Source: Spirochaetia bacterium (GTDB lineage: Bacteria; Spirochaetota; Spirochaetia; Treponematales; Breznakiellaceae). From it: a stretch of 10,059 nucleotides of DNA. A model generated the notes under the pieces. It was not told where the DNA came from. It saw only the letters and a list, made by a program, of their open reading frames with translations, and searched no databases. The DNA lies in NCBI GenBank assembly GCA_026002045.1, contig BOAV01000093.1, forward strand, positions 1 to 10,059, read 5' to 3'. Each line of letters begins with the position of its first letter. Position 1 is the stretch's first letter. This document shows, piece by piece, positions 5,966-10,059 of the stretch. A program made the translations under genes and the position numbers.

Positions 5966-6636
5966 GCGCGGCCAAGGCCCGGCCAACCAGGGCCGTCATC
6001 TTCGACATGGACGGGGTCCTCACCGATTCGGAGTGGTTTATCGCCGAAGCAGCCCGGCTGATGTTCCAGGAAACCCATGGCGCCGCCGTGCAGCACGAGG
6101 ACTTCCACGAATTCGTCGGCATGGGGGAGAACAGGTTCCTCGGCGGGGTAGCGGAAAAGTACGGCATCACGGGCTTCGAGATTGAGCGGGACAAGGCGCG
6201 GACTTACGCCATCTATGTTGATATCGTCAAGGGCAAGCTGAACCCTTTACCGGGGGCGGTGGAATTTGTCAAAGACTGCGGCAAACTCGGCCTGAAAACC
6301 GCATTAGCCACCAGCACCGACTACATCAAAATGATGGCGAACCTTGAGGCCATCGGCCTTGCAAACGGCGTCTTTGACGCCATGGTAAACGGCCTGGACG
6401 TGGAACGCCGCAAGCCCTTCCCGGATATCTTCCTTGAAGCGGCCCGCCGCATCAACACCGTGCCGGAACACTGCTGGGTGGTGGAGGACTCCGTGGGCGG
6501 GGTTGAGGCCGCCAAAGCCGCAGGCATGCGCTGCCTCGGCATCCTCACCACCTTCCCGGAAGCGGCAATACGCAGGGCCGGGGCGGATGTCATTGCCAAA
6601 GACCTTTCGGCGATAAGGCCTATAGAGCTTGTTTAG
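5962..6636 (+). CDS. HAD-superfamily phosphatase (beta-phosphoglucomutase/GPH-like)
   Basis: 224 aa, the usual size of subfamily IA HAD enzymes. All four motifs are present: motif I FDMDGVLTDSE (14-24, nucleophile D15 and acid/base D17), motif II ALATST (114-119), the motif III lysine K151 in RRKPFPD and motif IV VVEDSVGGVEAAKAAGM (173-189) with E175 and D176 for Mg. Residues about 25-95 form the helical cap typical of phosphoglycolate phosphatase and beta-phosphoglucomutase relatives, so the substrate is probably a small sugar phosphate or phosphoacid; which one is unknown. Translation starts in the stop region of the HD gene with GAGG about 6 nt upstream. It ends an apparent two-gene operon; hairpins follow within about 85-145 nt. 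It is a paralogue of the HAD gene at 9325, with the same motif spacing. Confidence 0.87.
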   Translation: MSAAKARPTRAVIFDMDGVLTDSEWFIAEAARLMFQETHGAAVQHEDFHEFVGMGENRFLGGVAEKYGITGFEIERDKARTYAIYVDIVKGKLNPLPGAVEFVKDCGKLGLKTALATSTDYIKMMANLEAIGLANGVFDAMVNGLDVERRKPFPDIFLEAARRINTVPEHCWVVEDSVGGVEAAKAAGMRCLGILTTFPEAAIRRAGADVIAKDLSAIRPIELV

Positions 6637-6645
6637 GGGGAAATA

Positions 6646-6698
6646 TTAACCCCGGAGGGCACAGAGATTTACACAGAGGAAGAAAAAATAAACCGGGG
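6646..6698. repeat. purine-rich intergenic repeat-like element
   Basis: The stretch starts AACCCCGGAGGGC, continues with spaced ACAGAG/CAGAGG units and ends AACCGGGG; CCCCGG (6650-6655) and CCGGGG (6693-6698) are inverted copies. Its general build (AACC, GC-rich pairs, then AGG-rich purine tracts) resembles the element at 8403-8444 in this window and the degenerate intergenic repeats seen in many environmental bacteria. The relationship is by eye and not proven. Confidence 0.4.
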
Positions 6699-6718
6699 AA
6701 AAGTCTATGTTCATGATG

Positions 6719-6733
6719 CCTCCTGTCAGGAGG
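6719..6733 (+). terminator. hairpin, possible terminator of the HD/HAD operon
   Basis: CCTCCT and AGGAGG pair perfectly around a 3-nt loop (6719-6733, inverted over 15 nt), about 85 nt after the HAD stop, followed by the U-containing TTGTTTA. The stem is strong and the U-tract poor, so termination may be partial. The stem also contains a Shine-Dalgarno-like AGGAGG with no start codon nearby. Confidence 0.4.
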
Positions 6734-6737
6734 TTGT

Positions 6738-6780
6738 TTAGGCCATCGCAGCCTAATTTCGGCTGGAAAAATTATTAGGC
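6738..6780 (+). promoter_or_regulatory. alternative-hairpin region upstream of RNase Y gene
   Basis: TTAGGC (6738-6743), GCCTAAT (6751-6757) and ATTAGGC (6774-6780) lie in order. The middle copy can pair with either flanking copy, giving two mutually exclusive hairpins (6 bp with a 7-nt loop, or 7 bp with a 16-nt loop). This resembles an attenuator, but it lies upstream of the predicted rny promoter, so it would act on read-through from the HAD gene. Confidence 0.3.
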
Positions 6781-6790
6781 AATGCGCCGC

Positions 6791-6820
6791 TTGACAAATG
6801 ATCATTTTTCATTATATCCT
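6791..6820 (+). promoter_or_regulatory. promoter of the RNase Y gene
   Basis: A perfect TTGACA (6791-6796) is followed by A+T-rich -10 candidates: TATATC (6813-6818, 16-bp spacer) or TATCCT (6815-6820, 18 bp). The predicted start near 6826 gives a leader of about 33 nt with AAGGGG (6846-6851) 7 nt before the ATG. Confidence 0.55.
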
Positions 6821-6858
6821 AATGTGTACTTTAATATACATCGGTAAGGGGTAGAGAG

Positions 6859-8388
6859 ATGGATTGGATATTCTATATAATCCTCCCTCTTGCCGGGTTA
6901 ACCTTGGGCTGGACTATAAGATGGCTGTATGCCAGATTTCAACTTACGGCATCGGAGCAGCGCGCCGAACGTATAAAACAGGATGCGATAAAAGAGGCTG
7001 AAGCCAGAAAGAAGGAAATCCTTCTTGAGGCAAAAGAAAACGTTATTCGCGAACGAAACCAGCAGGAGAGGGAAACTCGGGAACGCAGGGCTGAATTGCA
7101 GCGGTATGAGCGCCGCGTTTTACAAAAAGAAGAGACCATAGATAAAAAAACGGCTCAGATTGAGAAGATTGAAGAGATTTTGGCCGACAAGGAAAAGGCC
7201 TGCCAGGATCGGGAAGACGCTTTGGGCCGGGAAGAAGACCGGTACCGGGCGGAATTGGAACGGATCTCCGGCCTCACTGCCGATGAGGCGAAGGCCCTCA
7301 TCATCCAGGATCTGGAAAATGAGGCCAAGCATGACGCCCAGGCCCTGCTCAACAAGATTGAGGCCGAAGCCAATCTCGCCGGGGAGAAAAAGGCCCGGGA
7401 TATCCTCGTGGCCACCATCCAGAGGGTTGCAACGGAAGTAACCGGGGATGTAACGGTGACCACCGTTACCCTGCCCAACGACGAGATGAAGGGCCGGATC
7501 ATAGGCCGTGAGGGCCGGAACATCCGTACCCTGGAAACCCTCACCGGGGTGGATATCATCATCGACGATACCCCGGAGGCGGTGGTTATCTCCTGCTTTG
7601 ACCCGGTACGCCGGGAAATTGCCAAGGTCAGTCTGGAACGGCTCATCACCGACGGCCGGATTCACCCGGCCCGGATCGAAGAGATTGTCACCAAGGTGAC
7701 CAAGGATATTTCCCAGAAGATCTTCGAGGAGGGCGAAAAGGTCCTCTTTGACCTGGGCATCCACAACATCAAGCAGGACGCTATCCGCGCCTTGGGGCGG
7801 CTCTATTTCCGTACCAGTTACGGGCAGAATGTGCTTAACCACTCAAAGGAAGTGGCGATCCTCGCCGGCGTTTTGGCCGCCGAGGTCGGCGCAAACCGGG
7901 AACTGGCCAAACGGGCGGCCCTGCTCCACGATATCGGCAAAGGGGCGGAATCCGATTCCGACCTCAACCACGCCGAAATCGGCATGGACATGGCCCGGAA
8001 AATGGGCGAAGACCCCCGGATCATCAACGCCGTGGGGAGCCACCACAACGACATTGAGCCCATCTGCATCGAATCGGTGCTGGTCCAGATTGCGGACGCC
8101 ATCTCTGCGGCCCGGCCCGGCGCACGGCGGGAAACCCTGGATAATTACATTAAACGGCTTGAAAACCTTGAAAATGTAGCCACGGGATTTACCGGTGTGG
8201 ACAAGGCCTTTGCCATTCAGGCGGGCCGGGAACTGCGGATCATCGTCAACAACGACGCGGTGAACGACGACCAGACCCGTGACCTTGCCAAGCAGATAGC
8301 CAAAAAGATCGAAAACGATCTCCGCTATCCGGGAAGGATCAAGGTAACGATGATTCGGGAAACCCGGATTACGGAATACGCCCGGTAG
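6859..8388 (+). CDS. rny: ribonuclease Y (endoribonuclease, mRNA decay)
   Basis: 509 aa, full family length. The domain order is diagnostic: an N-terminal membrane anchor (about 3-24, IFYIILPLAGLTLGW), a long charged coiled coil (about 30-190, rich in Arg/Glu/Lys), a KH RNA-binding domain (about 200-270) with the GxxG loop GREG at 216-219 in GRIIGREGRNIR, and an HD catalytic domain with H328 (NHSKEVA), H357-D358 (LLHDIGK), H371, H395-H396 and D413. RNase Y is a membrane-bound endonuclease that starts mRNA turnover, often in a degradosome-like complex with helicase and PNPase. The closing sequence (RRETLDNYIKRL, then RELRIIV and YPGRIKVTMIRETR to the end) matches the conserved C-terminal domain. 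The start is supported by AAGGGG and by the membrane segment beginning at residue 3. The frame is intact, and a hairpin element follows 14 nt after the stop. Confidence 0.97.
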   Translation: MDWIFYIILPLAGLTLGWTIRWLYARFQLTASEQRAERIKQDAIKEAEARKKEILLEAKENVIRERNQQERETRERRAELQRYERRVLQKEETIDKKTAQIEKIEEILADKEKACQDREDALGREEDRYRAELERISGLTADEAKALIIQDLENEAKHDAQALLNKIEAEANLAGEKKARDILVATIQRVATEVTGDVTVTTVTLPNDEMKGRIIGREGRNIRTLETLTGVDIIIDDTPEAVVISCFDPVRREIAKVSLERLITDGRIHPARIEEIVTKVTKDISQKIFEEGEKVLFDLGIHNIKQDAIRALGRLYFRTSYGQNVLNHSKEVAILAGVLAAEVGANRELAKRAALLHDIGKGAESDSDLNHAEIGMDMARKMGEDPRIINAVGSHHNDIEPICIESVLVQIADAISAARPGARRETLDNYIKRLENLENVATGFTGVDKAFAIQAGRELRIIVNNDAVNDDQTRDLAKQIAKKIENDLRYPGRIKVTMIRETRITEYAR

Positions 8389-8402
8389 AATTAAGAAAAA
8401 TG

Positions 8403-8492
8403 AACCGCAAAGGCGAAGAAGGCGACTAAGGGAAAAAGAGGAAAGTGTTACTACTTTCTTTCGTCTTTCCTTCCTTCGGCGCCTTTGCGGTT
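8403..8492. repeat. hairpin-forming intergenic repeat between rny and sigma gene
   Basis: The base of the stem is perfect over 13 bp: 8403-8415 (AACCGCAAAGGCG) against 8480-8492 (CGCCTTTGCGGTT). The tip, GAAAGT (8441-8446) and ACTTTC (8453-8458), closes a 6-nt loop. The intervening purine and pyrimidine tracts pair only partly. It resembles a REP or MITE-like element. The half from 8445 onward recurs inverted at the end of the window. No U-tract follows on the plus strand, so a simple terminator is unlikely, though a structure this size may limit 3' decay or read-through of rny. Confidence 0.75.
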
Positions 8493-8510
8493 AAAAAATC
8501 TTCAATCTGT
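8445..8510 (+). repeat. left arm of a 66-bp perfect inverted repeat
   Basis: Identical base for base to the reverse complement of 9994-10059. It starts at the tip of the hairpin element and runs through the element's right arm into the first readable codons of the sigma gene (to about 8510). Beyond 8510 there is one mismatch and four more matching bases (8512-8515) before similarity ends. Confidence 0.95.
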
Positions 8511-9325
8511 CCGCCTATCTTAAGGAAATCAACCATATACCTCTTTTAAGCAGGGAAGATGAAGACAAGGCCGCCCGGTCGGCGGCGGCGGGCAATAAGG
8601 CGGCCCGTGACAGGCTGGTAAATTCAAATCTGCGCTTTGTGGTAAGTGTAGCCAAAAGATATCAGGGACAGGGGATTCCCCTTCCCGATTTGATAAGTGA
8701 AGGCAATATTGGTTTAATCAACGCCGTTGAACGCTACGATGTGGACAAGGGCTATCACTTTATTTCCTATGCGGTGTGGTGGATTAGGCAATCCATCCTC
8801 AAGGCTATCTGTGAAAAATCCCGGATGATCCGGCTGCCCCTGAACCGGGCCAACGAGCTGGTTCAGATTGAAAAAGCCCGGAAGCTGGTCCAGGAAAGCC
8901 ACACCGCCGAGGGGGAAATAACCGAGATCGCCCGGCTCCTCAACATGGAAAAGGAACATGTGGCGGAACTGGTCAATATCAGCCGGGAACTGGTTTCCCT
9001 GGAGAACTCTGCCTTTGCGGCGGATAAGGATTCTTCCGCCCTGGAGGATTTTATCGAGGATGAAAACTACCAGGCCCCGGATGATTACGCAGTGGGACGG
9101 GCTTTGCAGGACGATATCGAGACCGTGCTGGGTACCTTAAACGAAAAAGAGGCGGATATCATCCGTTTCCGTTATGGCCTGGGGGACAGCGTCCCCATGT
9201 CCCTCAAGGAAATCGGCGATAAATTCAACCTGACCAAGGAGCGGATCAGGCAGATTGAAAAGAAGGCCCTCAAGCGGCTCCAGCATCCCACCCGCCAGCG
9301 GCTCCTTGAAGCCTATGTAGCATAA
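8495..9325 (+). CDS. RpoD-like sigma-70 family factor, 5' end without start codon
   Basis: The reading frame is open from 8495, just after TAA (8492-8494), to the TAA at 9323-9325: 276 codons with sigma homology from about 8507. In order: region 1.2 (LSAYLKEI..IPLLS, about 8507-8550), region 2.1-2.2 (AARDRLVNSNLRFVVSVAKRY, DLISEGNIGL, about 8600-8730), region 2.3-2.4 (FISYAVWWIRQSI, 8759 onward) for -10 melting and recognition, region 3 (8850-9060), and region 4 with a C-terminal helix-turn-helix SLKEIGDKFNLTKERIRQIE (9200-9259) for the -35. It lacks the long region 1.1 of housekeeping RpoD and resembles compact group 2 or Bacteroidetes-type sigmas. No ATG, GTG or TTG occurs in frame before GTG at 8639, which lies inside region 2 and lacks a Shine-Dalgarno. 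The 5' end overlaps the 66-bp inverted repeat, so the start was probably lost or misassembled. It overlaps the HAD gene by 1 nt. Confidence 0.85.
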   Translation, partial: KIFNLSAYLKEINHIPLLSREDEDKAARSAAAGNKAARDRLVNSNLRFVVSVAKRYQGQGIPLPDLISEGNIGLINAVERYDVDKGYHFISYAVWWIRQSILKAICEKSRMIRLPLNRANELVQIEKARKLVQESHTAEGEITEIARLLNMEKEHVAELVNISRELVSLENSAFAADKDSSALEDFIEDENYQAPDDYAVGRALQDDIETVLGTLNEKEADIIRFRYGLGDSVPMSLKEIGDKFNLTKERIRQIEKKALKRLQHPTRQRLLEAYVA

Positions 9326-10002
9326 TGTCTGACATTGAAAAACCTTTTCTCCCCGGGGCCGTCATATTTGATATGGACGGCCTCATGCTTGATACGGAAC
9401 GGCCCGTGATGGACCTATGGCTCCGGGCCGCCAAAAGCCTGGGCCGGGAAGTACACCGGGAAACGGTCCTCCGCACCATTGGTGTGGACGAGGGGACTAC
9501 CCACGGCATCCTGCTGGAAAAATACGGGAAGGATTTTCCCTATGCTGAAATACGGGAAGAATTGTCCCGCTTAATCCGGGAAACCGTTAATAAAGAAGGC
9601 ATTGCCCGCCGTCCGGGGCTGCTCATCATGCTGGACAAGCTTACCGCATTGGGCGTCCCCTTTGGGGTAGCAACTTCCACGGACCGGAAAAGCGCCCTCT
9701 GGAAGCTTGAACGGGCCAATATCCGGGAAAGGTTTGACATAATTACCTGCGGCGACGAAGTACGGCACGGCAAGCCCGCCCCGGATATCTTTCTCCTTGC
9801 GGCAAAGCGGCTAGGCCAGGCCCCCGCTTCCTGCATCGGTTTTGAAGATTCCCCTGCGGGGCTCCGCGCCCTTGCCGCCGCCAATATCCGCTCGGTGTTC
9901 ATCAAGGACCTGCTGGAGCCCCCGGAGGAAGTCCTTGCCGTGGTCTGGCGCCGCTGCAATGACCTTGAGGAAGCGGCGGAGCTATTTGGGCGAACAGATT
10001 GA
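9325..10002 (+). CDS. HAD-superfamily phosphatase (GPH/beta-phosphoglucomutase-like)
   Basis: 225 aa, normal length. Motif I FDMDGLMLDTE (15-25; D16 nucleophile, D18), motif II VATST (115-119), motif III K150 in HGKPAPD, and motif IV GFEDSPAGLRALAAA (172-186) with E174 and D175 mark a subfamily IA HAD with a helical cap (about 25-95). It probably dephosphorylates, or moves phosphate on, a small sugar phosphate; the exact substrate is unknown. The ATG shares its A with the sigma stop (TAATG at 9323-9327) and no Shine-Dalgarno is visible, so it is likely translated by reinitiation after the sigma gene. The last three codons (from 9994) lie in the right arm of the 66-bp inverted repeat, so if that arm is an artefact the true C-terminus could differ. 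It is a paralogue of the HAD at 5962. Confidence 0.88.
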   Translation: MSDIEKPFLPGAVIFDMDGLMLDTERPVMDLWLRAAKSLGREVHRETVLRTIGVDEGTTHGILLEKYGKDFPYAEIREELSRLIRETVNKEGIARRPGLLIMLDKLTALGVPFGVATSTDRKSALWKLERANIRERFDIITCGDEVRHGKPAPDIFLLAAKRLGQAPASCIGFEDSPAGLRALAAANIRSVFIKDLLEPPEEVLAVVWRRCNDLEEAAELFGRTD

Positions 10003-10059
10003 AGATTTTTTAACCGCAAAGGCGCCGAAGGAAGGAAAGACGAAAGAAAGTAGTAACAC
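9994..10059 (-). repeat. right arm of the 66-bp perfect inverted repeat
   Basis: Reverse complement of 8445-8510 without mismatch, reaching the last base of the window. It covers the final codons and stop of the HAD gene, a run of six T (10006-10011) and an AACCGCAAAGGCG unit (10012-10024). Whether the match continues past 10059 cannot be seen. Inner edges are 1483 bp apart. Confidence 0.95.

Noticed and set aside
7120..7842. Long open frame on the minus strand inside rny
   Set aside because: It is a shadow of the RNase Y gene; the opposite strand has unmistakable KH and HD domains and its own promoter.
8400..8429. Mini-ORF starting ATG at 8400, considered as the lost start of the sigma gene
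   Set aside because: It lies within the hairpin repeat, is in a different frame from sigma and stops after nine codons.

Overview
The window looks like a piece of a bacterial chromosome with moderate to high GC, probably from a spirochaete of the Treponema type. This is an inference from gene style: short secreted or outer-membrane proteins with AQ/GQ cleavage sites, a CsgG/LpoB-like protein next to an LPP20-like protein, a loosely built TPR lipoprotein, and RNase Y beside a compact RpoD-like sigma factor. No rRNA, tRNA, CRISPR array, prophage or complete insertion sequence was seen.

Left part (167-2624): a minus-strand envelope operon encodes an LPP20-like secreted protein (1191-2171) followed by a CsgG/LpoB-like protein with a probable C-terminal beta-barrel (167-1165). 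It is driven by a near-consensus promoter at 2240-2269. A small XRE-type regulator (2304-2624) is read divergently from the same intergenic stretch.

Middle part (2776-5054): a compact type II toxin-antitoxin pair lies on the minus strand, with a ribbon-helix-helix (RHH) antitoxin (3171-3416) and a PIN-domain toxin (2776-3174). It has its own strong promoter, almost no leader, and two direct repeats one helical turn apart. A TPR lipoprotein (3507-3932) follows on the plus strand. It converges, with 6 bp between, on a secreted von Willebrand factor A (vWA) protein on the minus strand (3939-5054).

Right part (5126-10002), all plus strand: an HD-domain hydrolase overlaps a HAD phosphatase by 4 nt. 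Next come an intergenic region with hairpins and a promoter, then RNase Y (6859-8388), a hairpin-forming intergenic repeat, an RpoD-like sigma factor, and a second HAD phosphatase that overlaps the sigma stop codon by 1 nt.

The most unusual feature is a perfect 66-bp inverted repeat, 8445-8510 against 9994-10059. It brackets the sigma/HAD pair, reaches into the 5' coding sequence of sigma and the last codons of the HAD gene, and leaves sigma without a usable start codon. It is either a real rearrangement (an invertible or truncated locus) or a fold-back artefact at the end of an assembled sequence. Apart from that locus and the toxin-antitoxin pair, most of the window is ordinary housekeeping and envelope gene content.
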